Below are positions 1 through 11,994 of a stretch of 64,000 nt of DNA, piece by piece. Every line of letters starts with the position of its first letter. The stretch's first letter is position 1. Origin of the DNA: Streblospio benedicti (taxonomy: Eukaryota > Annelida > Polychaeta > Spionida > Spionidae); assembly GCA_019095985.1 (NCBI GenBank), contig CM032663.1, positions 41,055,474 through 41,119,473 on the forward strand, read 5' to 3'. Under the pieces are notes generated by a model, which saw only the letters and a program-made list of their open reading frames with translations, searched no databases and had not been told where the DNA came from. The position numbers were made by a program, and so were the translations under genes.

Positions 1-609
1 GATATTATAAACAATTTGTGAGTCATAGTTAGGGCCGTGGTGTGGGTCAACCCTGACTAGCGCAACCAAATCATATACCCAAAGAACCCCTTGGGCTGCT
101 ACAGAACCCACTATCGTGAGATCATGTTTCCTACGATAGTAACCGTGTGACCTGGCTTCACTAGAGGTTTCACAGGCAAAGGAAGGCTTTGCAGTCTTTT
201 AGATGTGCTTTGCAGTATTTCAGATGGTGTCCTCTACACAAGTAGACTTGACGGCACCAGACCTCGGTGAAGGATATCAATGTTCGTGCCAAGAAGGTGC
301 TCTATAGGTCTACTATAATATAATGAAATATAATATAATGCTAGTATCCCAATGATAAAAAAATCAAATCATTTAAAATTGAACACATAGCATTGTCAAC
401 CATACAAGTAAATGGCGAAGAATAAAATCAGAGAATAATAAATATGAATTTGAATAAAATATCTGTTTGAACATGATCGAAACAATCAAGATCGTCTAGC
501 TAGATCTAGCAGGATTAAATTACATGTATCAATTAACATTGACGGGTGAAATCAAATGTTGTGTATTCTAAAAGGCAGATAGAATAATAAGAAATCCAGT
601 TCATCTCAC
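1..609. other. Presumed first intron of the kinase gene; no exon seen
   Basis: This stretch lies downstream, on the minus strand, of the kinase exon at 610-722 and should be its first intron. I searched the minus strand for the expected continuation (a GGLSN-type motif) and did not find it, so the next exon should lie outside the window. No repeat or RNA gene was recognised. Confidence 0.4.
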
Positions 610-722
610 CTGATATATTCTATATACAAATCATCAATATCCATGTCTGACCAGGCACCACCCATAAATTCTGAACACAGTCTGTATAATTTTTCTCGCA
701 ATTCTTGTGTTATTACACTCAT
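610..722 (-). CDS. First coding exon of a choline/ethanolamine kinase
   Basis: On the minus strand an ATG at 722-720 opens 37 codons plus two bases, followed by a strong donor (AG|GTGAGA, GT at 609-608). The peptide contains LYRLCSEFMGGAW and ends LYIEYI, like the N-terminal helix of choline and ethanolamine kinases (a Cys, then a GGAW or PGAW turn, then an acidic stretch). The split last codon, AG plus one base, fits the Ser or Arg before the family's GGLSN loop. These cytosolic enzymes phosphorylate choline or ethanolamine with ATP, the first step of the Kennedy pathway. The rest of the gene lies left of the window. It is head-to-head with RECQL. No paralogue (CHKA, CHKB, ETNK) can be assigned from one exon. 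Confidence 0.62.
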
Positions 723-1010
723 CTTTTTAAGTTTTTATCTCCTCCAAGTTCTACAGTTTTACAGTATAAAAGTGCAACCCTTTCACGAACAAACAGCTGA
801 TGAAATAATGCACATTTAGTCATATAGATCTAGTCATCTTCAGTAAATTTCACATGATCATAACCACATATTCATTTTAGTCTAATATCATGTCGTTTCA
901 TGTCAAAGCAAACGGAATTGTATTTTTAAATGTTTGTGCTGTGTAGACTAATATTAGGTGAGAATATATATTACCAAAATATAAACGTGTTCTGGTTATA
1001 ATATTGCATG
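723..1010. promoter_or_regulatory. Possible shared promoter region between kinase and RECQL
   Basis: AT-rich stretch between the kinase start codon (-) and the duplicated segment that holds a possible first RECQL exon (+). No TATA box or CpG island is evident. It is called a bidirectional promoter only because of the divergent arrangement. Confidence 0.2.
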
Positions 1011-1542
1011 CTAGTATAGGGGTAATCGCAAAATTTTCACAAATGTTTTCTACTTTACAATCTACCAGTTATTAAGATATTATATCTGTCTGATGCCTGT
1101 CTGATTCATGCCCCCGGCAGTTTATGTGAGTGATAATACAGTGGCAGTGGCAGTGCTAGCCCAGTATACTGCAGACTGGTGAGTATGTGACAGTGTCTAT
1201 ACTTTGTTTGATTTAGTGGTGTATATTGATAATGAGCAGAAGATGTAACAATGAAATGTCAGTCAATCACCATTATCATGACTAAAATCCATTTAAACGG
1301 TGTTCATATTATAACATTCTCAGTGCAGGGGTCAATTTCGCAAAATTTTCGCAAATGTTTTCTAGGGCTCCGCAATCTACCAGTTATTAAGATATTATAT
1401 CTGTCTGATGCCTGTCTGAATGCCCCCATGATGTTCCATACAGTGCAGTGGCACGTGATAGACCAGTTCTTACTGCAAACTGGTGAGTTTGTGACTGAAT
1501 GATAATTTGTTTGATTTAGTGGTGTATATCATGTGATGAATA
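1011..1542. repeat. Direct tandem duplication of about 0.23 kb, spaced about 305 bp
   Basis: About 1011-1235 and 1318-1542 share long runs, including CTACCAGTTATTAAGATATT, CTGTCTGATGCCTGTCTGA and TTTGATTTAGTGGTGTATAT. Both copies contain a donor-like ACTG|GTGAGT. The copies differ by substitutions and small indels. The duplication may have doubled a 5' exon of RECQL. Confidence 0.75.
1428..1482 (+). CDS. RECQL: Candidate first coding exon of RECQL
   Basis: The exon at 3550 lacks an in-frame ATG, so the start must lie upstream. Here two adjacent ATGs (1428, 1431) open a short frame (MMFHTVQWHVIDQF) that ends at a good donor, ACTG|GTGAGT, in phase 1. That is the phase the 3550 exon needs, and the join restores the Glu of ESQAEL. 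The sister copy of this duplication has a donor in an incompatible phase. The peptide is not conserved with vertebrate RECQL as I remember it, so the case rests on phase and position only. Confidence 0.28.
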
Positions 1543-2446
1543 GCATGATCAAGAAGATGTCCAATGTCAGTGACTGGACGGTGTTGTCTTCCAGCTGGTT
1601 CCAGTCTCTAACGGTTCTTACAAAGAACGAGTTCCGGTACTGCTCCAAGAGAGAGTATGGAACAATGAACGGTCTACTGTTCGTTCTTGCAGAGAAACGA
1701 ACGATATTGTCACTCTGAAAGTCTGCAAATGTCTTGGCCCAGATGAGCCGTTTGCCTGGTCTTACTGGGGTGAGAAACGAGTCTGGAGGTAGGGCCGGAA
1801 CCAGCCAATCCATCACCTTGTGTAGAAACGTTTCTCCTGTCTCCTCGATTGGAGAGTTTCGAGTTCAAGAACGGCGAGCATTGACGTGACACATCCCGGT
1901 GTTCTTGTTCGGTAGTCCTCTGTGATGAATCTGGCTGCACTTCTATGTATCCTTTCCAGGCGATCAATGTCAGACACAAGGTAGGGATCCCATACAATAG
2001 CGCTGTACTCCAGCACTGAGCGTACAAGTGCAATGTACGCTGTCTTCTTGCACGGCTTCGGGCACCTCCCTAGGTTTCAACGGAGGAAGCCTAACGTCCT
2101 GTTAGCACGTTTTGTCACTTTAGAGATGTGGTTGGACCATTTCAAGTCCTTCGACAGTTCCACACCTAGGTACAGATGGGCGTCGACATGATCAAGTATC
2201 GTATCATCCAACTGGTAGAGGTAGGGTCTCTTTCTGCGCAAAGAAAGGATGTTGCACTTTGCGACATTGAAGCGCATACCCCATTTTGCTGCCCAGACCT
2301 CTAGGTTCTTGAGGTCCGAGTTTGTGCTGGTCTCGAACGCCTATGATGGTACGGTAGAGGAGGCAATCATCAGCGAACAGGCGGATGCGCAATGACACAC
2401 TGTCTGGGAGGTCATTGAAATGGCATAAAAACAGCAGCGGGCCCCT
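1535..2446 (-). mobile_element. 5'-truncated LINE, Jockey/CR1-type reverse transcriptase fragment
   Basis: Minus-strand frames cover the second half of a non-LTR reverse transcriptase. In order there are NDLPDSV, the catalytic box as LFADDCLLYR, a stretch ending YLGVELSKDLKW, KRANRTLGFLR, LEYSAIVWDPY, LERIHRSAARFI and the C-terminal FFVRTVRDWNQL. The motif order is typical of Jockey/CR1-like LINEs. The frame changes several times, so the copy is dead. Its upstream half is missing, as usual for 5'-truncated insertions. It sits between the candidate RECQL exon 1 and the next exon. Confidence 0.88.
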
Positions 2447-3549
2447 TACTCATTGCTAATGACATTAGGTCATAAACACCCACCCCGTATCATAGCCCCG
2501 ATCATAGCTATATATTGTTATCTCCACAGTACAACAGACCATTACCCTTATAGTTTCCCTACAGTCACTCTCCAAACTAAAGTCTGACCACTTGAAAGAG
2601 ACCAATATGATTTTGATTTCATGCTTGGGAGGAGCACTAGATTAGCCTGTTCAGGATATCCCCACGTATCCACAAAAACCCATTACAAATACGTGTAAAC
2701 CATAATATGTTACAACATTTTAGAAACCATACCATCTATATGAAACTACTGGGCAAATACGGCCCATGTTCTTTGGCCTAATCCTGTATTCATTTCACTC
2801 ACACTGTTATTTTGGATCTACTGTGTTGTTTCGTACATTACAGCTTACATGATGTAATTGGCGTAGAACGGCATGATTTCATATCACATCATCAAAGTCT
2901 ATTGTCGATCTTGTCAAAATTTGCTCCTTACCTATAGAAAAGGTGGTAAGGGTCAACTTGTTAAGGTTCATCTCCATAAAATTGTTGAAGGTATGTACAT
3001 GATTATGTCCTATTAAGTAGTTATCACATAATATCTGATATTATTGATATTGATTCACAGAGCTTTAATGATTTTATAGTAATGACTCCACAGTACTTCT
3101 CTAGTTTTTAATTATTTGTGGTGTTTTCACACTTATTTTCTTAACACTGACTCTGTGTTTGATATTCTGATTTGATAGATTTTACCAAAGTGAAAGGGAT
3201 CTGCCCACAATGCTCTACCCAGTTTGGTAGGGAAGCTGTCATAAAAAATAAGCCTGCACTCAAAGTAATAGGAGGAAAACTGTTCTGGAAATAGAAAAAT
3301 GGGTATGTCAATATACTTGCCAATGATATAGGCAAAATGTGGTAAACTATTCTATACATATATTTCTTTAGAAATTAAATGAACAGGTTTACATGAACGA
3401 TAATCATACATATAATATGAAGAAATACCTATGTGCAAACTACTTAGAACAGTTCCGATGTTAGGTGCAGGGTTTGCAAATACTGACAAATTAAAAACTG
3501 CCTTCACGAGGCATATTGATTAACTATGTACCGGTAATCTCTTTGGCAG
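2447..3549. other. RECQL intron; no exon or named repeat seen
   Basis: AT-rich sequence with short chance frames only. It ends in the acceptor of the next RECQL exon (CTTTGGCAG at 3541-3549). Confidence 0.4.
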
Positions 3550-3717
3550 AGTCCCAAGCAGAGTTACGAGAAGTGAAATTAGAACTGGACACTATAGAGC
3601 AGCAGTTGCAAGAGCTGCTAGAACGTCAGAGTCAGCTTTTGGCCAAAAAGTCACGCCTTGAACAGGCTCTTAAAGAAGAAGCTGCTGCTGAAGCTAGCCA
3701 AGACTGGACAAGGACGG
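3550..3717 (+). CDS. RECQL: RECQL exon: N-terminal coiled coil
   Basis: Acceptor TTGGCAG, donor GG|GTGAAT, phase 1 in and phase 1 out. The peptide includes LELDTIEQQLQELLERQSQL and SRLEQALKEEAAAEA, a heptad-rich coiled coil. It aligns by eye with the N-terminal segment of animal RECQL (the human protein has a similar QELTERQQEL region). In human RecQ1 this region contributes to oligomerisation. It joins in frame to the next exon to give the conserved DFPW. Confidence 0.85.
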
Positions 3718-3918
3718 GTGAATTATAATTTTTATTTGTTTCATAAAGTTCATAAGTTTATCAATCACAATCAGATGTTATCTCTCATACTAATCAAACT
3801 TGCCTAACATTTAATATATAATATGAGATTAACTGATTTTTATTACTATATTGGTATTGTAAACAATCATGTTATTTAAAAAAAATGGTAATAGTGAAAC
3901 TTTAATTTCCATTTTTAG

Positions 3919-4098
3919 ACTTCCCATGGTCGAAAGAACTTGTTGAGAAAAGGGAGAGGATTTTCAAGATCAACACTTTCCGTCCACTTCAACTTCAAAC
4001 AATGAATGCCACGTTATCAGGAAAGGACTGTATTCTCATCATGCCCACAGGGGGAGGCAAAAGTTTATGCTTCCAGCTCCCGGCACTAATTGGGAAAG
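3919..4098 (+). CDS. RECQL: RECQL exon: motif 0 and Walker A
   Basis: 180 bp between TTTTTAG and AAAG|GTATGT. It encodes DFPWSKELVEKR, then motif 0 (FRPLQLQTMNATLSGKD) and motif I (MPTGGGKSLCFQLPAL), diagnostic for a RecQ helicase RecA1 domain. Lys of GGGKS binds ATP phosphates and the FRPLQ glutamine reads adenine. RECQL is a nuclear 3'-5' DNA helicase with roles in replication fork restart and strand annealing. The exon is intact and joins the previous one in phase. Confidence 0.95.
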
Positions 4099-4239
4099 GT
4101 ATGTATTAGAAAATAACTTTGCTTCCAGTTTTAAACTATTGCAAAATCCGTTTGTTGCACATTCCATTTCAAATACTGTTAGATATTTGTAAGCTGAAAC
4201 AGCTTAATGTTTTGAGCGAAAGGTGATTTAGGCAGCCCA

Positions 4240-4480
4240 GATGAAAGTTGACTGACTTTAGATACCCATGTTTACACGTAGTCCCTTATCTTCCATACCC
4301 GTCTTTTGTGCATTCACCTTATCTGATAGCTCTTAACCACACATTTAGCCAAAAGAATGCAGAACTCCTGAGAGAAGTCTTCTAGGACAATGAAGAACTG
4401 AACCCTGATGTACCCCTAAAATAACTTTAATTCCTCACTATAGCCATCTCCAACACAAACATGACTGTGCAAGTTGGCAT
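4240..4480 (-). mobile_element. Relic of a LINE reverse transcriptase
   Basis: The minus strand reads GVHQGSVL at about 4435-4410 and, after frame changes, GMEDKGLRVNMG at about 4310-4265. These match the palm and post-palm motifs (GxxQGSxLSPLLF and GMxxKGLRVNxGKTKVM) of LINEs common in marine invertebrates. It is heavily decayed. It may belong to the same family as the C-terminal fragments at 8.0 and 11.1 kb. Confidence 0.5.
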
Positions 4481-5054
4481 ACATTTACAGAACTATCTTT
4501 ACTAGCCATTCTTCAACTCCTAGCTTATACATAGATGAAAAGATAATTCAAAAGATAGCGCTACCTTTAAGGTAGCTAATGATCTGAATTCACAAAATTG
4601 TAAACACAGACGGAAAATGTATCATGTTTACATGTACATTAAACATGAAATTCAGACTAGTGACACAAATTATAATCCCCTAGTGGCCTATAACTGCCAT
4701 GGGACTATCCTCAACATACAGGACCGAGTTTTATCATGCCAAGACGAGGAATACTGAACTTAATAATCTGTTAGGGCAGAGGAACAGTTTCTTTCCCTAC
4801 CAGATAGCCAGGCCACACCCTTATATTGAGGCATGATTCAGGTCTGTCTAAAATGATTTGGACTCTGGTGTCACTGATGAATACATGTCACGTAGATGTG
4901 CAGAATCTTTTTACAACAATACAGTATATTTTTGCCCAGTTCTACATGTTTTATTGCTTAATATCTCATAAATTTCCGCTGCAGCCACAGCTACTAGCCA
5001 TTCTGTGCTGCAGGATGTAAAATAAAGATTCAATTCTAATTTATCATTTCTCAG
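4481..5054. other. RECQL intron; nothing recognised
   Basis: Short open stretches on both strands match no family I know. The exon expected here for motif Ia (an ICPLISLMEDQ-type peptide) was searched for and not found. Confidence 0.35.
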
Positions 5055-5131
5055 GTTCATGAACAAGTTTGCCTGCCTGGTAATTGATGAAGTTCCTCTT
5101 TTACAACAGACTTCAGGCCAATCTGTTTTAG
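5055..5131 (+). pseudogene. RECQL: Decayed RECQL exon carrying the DEVH box
   Basis: After a good acceptor (TTTCTCAG) the frame reads FMNKFACLVIDEVP. This matches the RecQ motif II region, which in human RECQL reads RFTRIAVDEVHCC. Where CCSQWGHDFRP should follow, the frame reads LLQQTSGQSVL, but the bases ACTTCAGGCCA, which would encode the tail of HDFRP, are still there in a shifted frame. This looks like a small deletion or rearrangement inside a true exon. With it intact the protein would keep its Mg-binding DEVH; as read it does not. An assembly error would look the same. Confidence 0.5.
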
Positions 5132-6461
5132 TCAACAAACATTGTCAAAAACCTGCATCTGGATAAAATATATGGAATTTTGTTTTTACAATATCAAAAA
5201 CCAAATCTATTATAACAAAGCAAGCTGTTGTCTTTATTTATTTTATGCATATATATTCTTTTGTGAAATTATTTTATTTCTTAAAAATTTTGTATTTAAA
5301 TTGCAATGCCTAAGATATCTTCCCTTAAAACTAATGTAGATGTCCAAAGGAAAAGAGAAAACTAGTAGGATATACATTTTAAAATGGTCTGCTGCATTTA
5401 TTAAAAAAAAAAACACAATCATAATTCAATATTTAAGCAACAAGTATACTTTTCCAGATTAAAGTTCCTGGGCATTGTAGTTCCCATTCTTGGTCTAGCC
5501 ACAGAAAATAAAAATTATAGTTTTTGAAAACCATAAAAGAAAATCTGCAAGGTTTTAAAACCAAGTAGAAGTATTGGACAGTTTCATTATAGTTTTGAAA
5601 AACCAGAGGAAAAGAGAAAAAATGGTTTCCAATTTACTATGTGTAGACAAATGTTTTTTCTGATATCAGGATTTTTTGTGTTATTATTACTGCGGAAATG
5701 CAAAGAGCATTAAAGTAGTAAAACTTCGTGTCCTCACAGTTTACAACCATTTACTATGTAACAAACATCAGGAGTACTAGTCCATGAGGAGAATCATATC
5801 GATTTCATGGGAGTACACATCAAGTACTTGCTGGTGTAATAAGAGTGGTCATATAAACAGAAAAAAAATCTTAAGAATACTTATAAGTCAGTATATCATG
5901 GGCACACTATTGTTAATGTGGAAACCCAAATTTGCTGTCATGGGAAATACACCTTGACCAATCATGGCTAGCACCAGTTTACTTCCAAGAGCCCCATTCC
6001 ATGTAATAATAATAATAATGTTACATTTCTATAGCGCCTTTTCCTACGCTCAAAAGGGCTTATAACCACAATTAATATGGACATTATACATATACATTGA
6101 TTGCCTTTGTTTTATGCACAGTATGTACTACCACAACACTTATTATCATTGTGGGCAAATACAGGTGCATATATTACGTATATCACCCTCAATTGAAATT
6201 ATTTTAGAAGGAATTAAGTTATGACTGAGTACTCGAGTTTTATGCGAATACAGTGAGGCAAGTACTCAAATAGCAAAATTTATCCATATGAGGACCCTAG
6301 TAAAATTGGAATAAAGATGTATATTTTATTAATAGATTCTTTGTCAATCGTCTTTGGCATTCTTTATATCAGTTGATAGATGTATTGTTTTAGTAAAGAC
6401 TGATGATTTGTGGGAATGGCAAATGAAATATGATTGAAAATAATATAATTTCAATTGACAG
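5132..6461. other. RECQL intron; expected motif III exon not found
   Basis: AT-rich. No GLTATA (motif III) or NRPNL segment is found on the plus strand. The first tandem repeat unit begins near 5285, and a SINE/MITE-like insertion is at 6004-6105. Confidence 0.4.
6004..6105. mobile_element. SINE/MITE-like insertion present only in unit 1
   Basis: (ATA)n followed by ATGTTACATTTCTATAGCGC, then AAAAGGGCTTATAACCAC. This arrangement is common in short interspersed elements of aquatic animals. The matching place in unit 2 (near 9232) lacks it, so it either arrived after the duplication or differs between the two sequences that gave rise to the copies. Confidence 0.5.
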
Positions 6462-6543
6462 GTGCGCTCAAAACCAAGCAGTCAGAAAGAACAAATGGAC
6501 GAGATGCAGAAAATAATTGATTCTAGATTTTCTGGCAAGTCTG
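6462..6543 (+). CDS. RECQL: RECQL exon A: start of RecA2 domain
   Basis: 82 bp, phase 0 in and phase 1 out. It encodes VRSKPSSQKEQMDEMQ and IIDSRFSGKSG, matching the vertebrate VRQKPSN segment that opens the second RecA-like domain. The sister copy at 9611 has Gln where this one has Ser in VR-S/Q-KPS. The vertebrate protein has Gln, so the sister copy keeps the ancestral residue here. Confidence 0.9.
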
Positions 6544-6783
6544 GTATGTACAGTAGTTTATCTCCAGCTTCTCTCTTTTCACAAAAGAAATATACACTTT
6601 GTAATTGGGCAGGGCAGGCTGTTAATGTTGGCATTCTGTCAGATTGCGTATGCTGATATTTAGAATCAATGTATTTCTTCCATAAGTAGTCTTTCAAATA
6701 ATGACCAGTACACATATTTGAATTCACCAAAAACGTAATGCAATACATGTACATGTCACTACATATTACTAATGTTCTGATAG

Positions 6784-6932
6784 GTATAGTTTACTGCTTC
6801 TCACAAAAAGACACGGAGGAAGTGACCAGAGAACTTCAGAGTCGCGGCATTAAGGCTGGTGTCTATCATGCTAACCTCGATGCCAAGTACAGAAGTGATG
6901 TTCACAAACGATGGATAAAAAACAGTTTACAG
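6784..6932 (+). CDS. RECQL: RECQL exon B: motif IV
   Basis: 149 bp, phase 1 in and phase 0 out. It encodes GIVYCFSQKDTEEVTRELQ and YHANLDAKYRSDVHKRW. The first is the RecQ motif IV (IIYCFSQKD in vertebrates) and AxxYHAxL follows it. The exon ends CAG|GTTGAT, directly before the VVVAT exon as in vertebrates. Confidence 0.95.
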
Positions 6933-7042
6933 GTTGATAGGTTTTAGTGGTTTGTGTTTCTATCAAGTCTTGCGAATGTTAAATACTGCTAAAATTATTG
7001 CTTGCGTGTTTTTTCTGCAACTAACAATTTATTTTGGTGTAG

Positions 7043-7213
<171 letters not shown>

Positions 7214-7327
7214 TAATTATTCATTGATATTATGAAATATAAATTTAGCAATTATGAATTAGATCATAGATGGTATGCTTTTTTCAAAATGAATATAAAT
7301 GTGACATTTAAAACAATTACATTGTAG

Positions 7328-7466
7328 GAAGAGATGATGAAAAGTCATACTGCATCTTATTTGCAAGTTTTGGTGATATATTTCGACAAAGTACCATGGT
7401 GTTCACGGAACAAACTGGCTTAGAGAAACTCTATGGCATGGTCAACTACGGCTTTGACATCAGCAA
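7328..7466 (+). CDS. RECQL: RECQL exon D: end of motif VI, zinc-domain entry
   Basis: 139 bp, phase 1 in and phase 2 out. It completes GRAGRDD and continues SYCILFASFGDIFR and LEKLYGMVNYGFDISK. It corresponds to vertebrate CILYYGFGDIFRISSMV and the helix leading to the zinc subdomain. The sister copy at 10479 carries two extra bases and is not open. Confidence 0.94.
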
Positions 7467-7694
7467 GTAAGGCAGATTAGGCCTTTTGTTTTTCTTAATC
7501 TGAACATTATGATAGATATTGGATTTCATTTAAGTGTTTTAGTGCTTGGTTATTAAATACCAATGAACGTGGTAGTGGTTACAGCAGTCACAGCAGTAGC
7601 TATGTGATATAACACATATGGACTTGGTGGAAAAAAAAATCTCTTATGTCAAAGCATTTGTGTGATCTATTTAAAAGAGTTAATAATTTTTCAG

Positions 7695-7789
7695 GTGCAG
7701 ACGAACTATGATTGCACGCCATTTTGGTGAGAGATGGGACAGAGCACAGTGCAATAAAATGTGCGATCACTGCCAGTCTGGAACCAAAG
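7695..7789 (+). CDS. RECQL: RECQL exon E: zinc-binding cysteines
   Basis: 95 bp, phase 2 in and phase 1 out. It encodes CRRTMIARHFGERWD and CNKMCDHCQSGTK. The four cysteines (C...C-x3-C-x2-C) are the RecQ zinc-binding set. The exon is the same in the sister copy apart from one synonymous change. Confidence 0.95.
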
Positions 7790-7994
7790 GTAATACATGT
7801 ATAGGACATAGATTTACATTTTGAATTGCTAGATCTTGTGGGCAATAAGTTATTTGGTATAAAACTTTAGTATTATTAGCATTTACTGGCCATAGAAATA
7901 TGTAAAATAGTCATAATTTAAGTGTGATATCTTGTGGATAGTAAGTGTAACATTGACTATCTGTGATATAAATACCCACTTATTTTACTATTTT

Positions 7995-8420
7995 TCTCTG
8001 TGCGACTGTCAGATGCAAAACTGCATGGGGTAAATTTCGTGAGCTCCTGCCAGTCCTCACAAACAGGCACATACCATTGTCTTGGAGAGACAGAGTGTAT
8101 TCCATTTGTTTCATTGGTCTGAGATGTGGGAAGCATCCTCCATTAATGTAAATTGCTGGAGAAGAAATAACATATCTATGATCCGCTGGATGTGTCGTGT
8201 AAAGCCTTATTATGAAAGAAAGGCAAGGGAAGACCAAAACGGACTTGGAATGCAGTTGTGCAGAAGGATTGTGCATGTTTGGGCATGGGTCTGATAGATC
8301 CTAATGACCGAAAGACTTGGAGGGGACGGTTGAGATGTAGACTGGGCAGTCAGGCCGCACCCTCTGAATGAGGAATAATTAGGGCTTGCTTAAATAAATT
8401 TAGGAATTGATTGATTGATC
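7995..8420 (+). mobile_element. LINE 3' end in RECQL intron (unit 1 copy)
   Basis: This is the C-terminal tail of a LINE polyprotein followed by a (TTGA)n-type end. The frame is broken here but open in the sister copy at 11140, where RNNRAMIRWMCRVKP and KDQKRTWDDAV are readable. The MIRWMC and later GR-K-TW-like segments are typical of LINE C-termini. Because both duplication units carry it at the same place, the insertion predates their separation. Confidence 0.8.
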
Positions 8421-8507
8421 GTGCAGTATGTTTCCCATTGCTTTTGAATTCACCTTAAAGTTATTTGAAAGTCTTCCTGATGTATAATTCAAGTATTTGA
8501 TTTGTAG

Positions 8508-8676
8508 AATCAAACAAACAAAATATCAGTGGGTATGTGAAAGATCTTGTGGCCATTCTCGCAAATTGCAAGAAAAAGCAGACGAGGGTGACGGGCTTGA
8601 AACTTCTAGATACTTGGATGTGGAAAGGAAATGTACCACTTAGACTTGCTCATATCAAAGCACCAAAATTAAGCAG
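8508..8676 (+). CDS. RECQL: RECQL exon F: linker and start of winged-helix domain
   Basis: 169 bp, phase 1 in and phase 2 out. It encodes YVKDLVAIL, then LKLLDTWMWKGNVPLRLAH and APKLSR, matching vertebrate EYCRDLIKIL, LKLIDSWMGKGAAKLRVAG and APTLPR. A middle stretch (ANCKKKQTRVTG) differs from the sister copy, which reads QIAKKKADEGDG. The two arise from indels around an A run, and this copy returns to frame. The middle stretch may therefore be a locally shifted reading and the sister wording ancestral. Confidence 0.9.
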
Positions 8677-9610
8677 GTTTGTCTCAAAAACGTTTAAATT
8701 GCAATGCAAATTATCCTCCTTAAAACTAAGTAGATTAGAAAAAAATAACAGCCTGCTTCATATCAAAGTCATGCTTCAAACGCCAATCATAATTAGATAT
8801 TTACATATTTGATTAAACATTGTAGCTTCTATGAAAATAAAAATTATAGTTTTGAAAATGACAGCAAAGAGAAGTATTGGACAGTTTCAGTGTGTATTTA
8901 CTATGTGTAGACCTTCTGATATCAGGATTTTTTGTGTTATTATTATTAGAGCATTGAAGCTAATAAGACCTCGTCCTGATCAGTATATCCAGTACTAGTC
9001 CATGAGGAGAATGTATCGCTTTTCTCGCACACATCTTATGCTCAAGTACTCGCCAGTGTAATAAGATTGGTCATATAAAAAAGGCATATAAGCAGAAAAA
9101 GATGTAAGAATACTTAAAAGTCAGTATATCATGGGCACCACTATTGTATGTGGAAAACACAAATTTGTTGTCATGGGAAATATACCTTGACCAATCACGA
9201 GGCCAGCACCAGTTTACTTCCAAGAGCCCGCTCCATATACATTGATTGTTTTGTTTTATGCACAGTATGTACTACCACAACACTTATTATCATTGTGGGC
9301 AAATACAGGTGCATGTATTAGGTATATCACCCTCAATTGAAACTATTTTAGAAGGAATTAAGTAATGACTGAGTACTTGAGTATTAGGCTAATACAGAGG
9401 CAAGTACTCCAAAGTAGCAAAATTTATCGACATGAGACCCCAGTAAGACCCAAAATTGGAATAAAGATGTCTATTTTATTAATAGATTCTTTTGTGAATC
9501 GTCTTTGGCATTCTTTATATCGTTGATAGATGTATTGTTTTAGTAAAGACGATGATTTGTGGAATGGCAAATGAAATATGATTGAAAAATAATATAATTT
9601 CAATCGACAG

Positions 9611-11840
<2,230 letters not shown>

Positions 11841-11994
11841 GTTTGTACTTTGTATGCATTTTTTTTTTCTAAATTTACTTTATTCATAATTTTTGCATAT
11901 ACATTGTATACCCTTATTAGTTTTTTAAACAGAAAAATCTGCATCAAATTGTTGAATTATATTCTATATAATAGGAATTACATGAAAATTGGCA

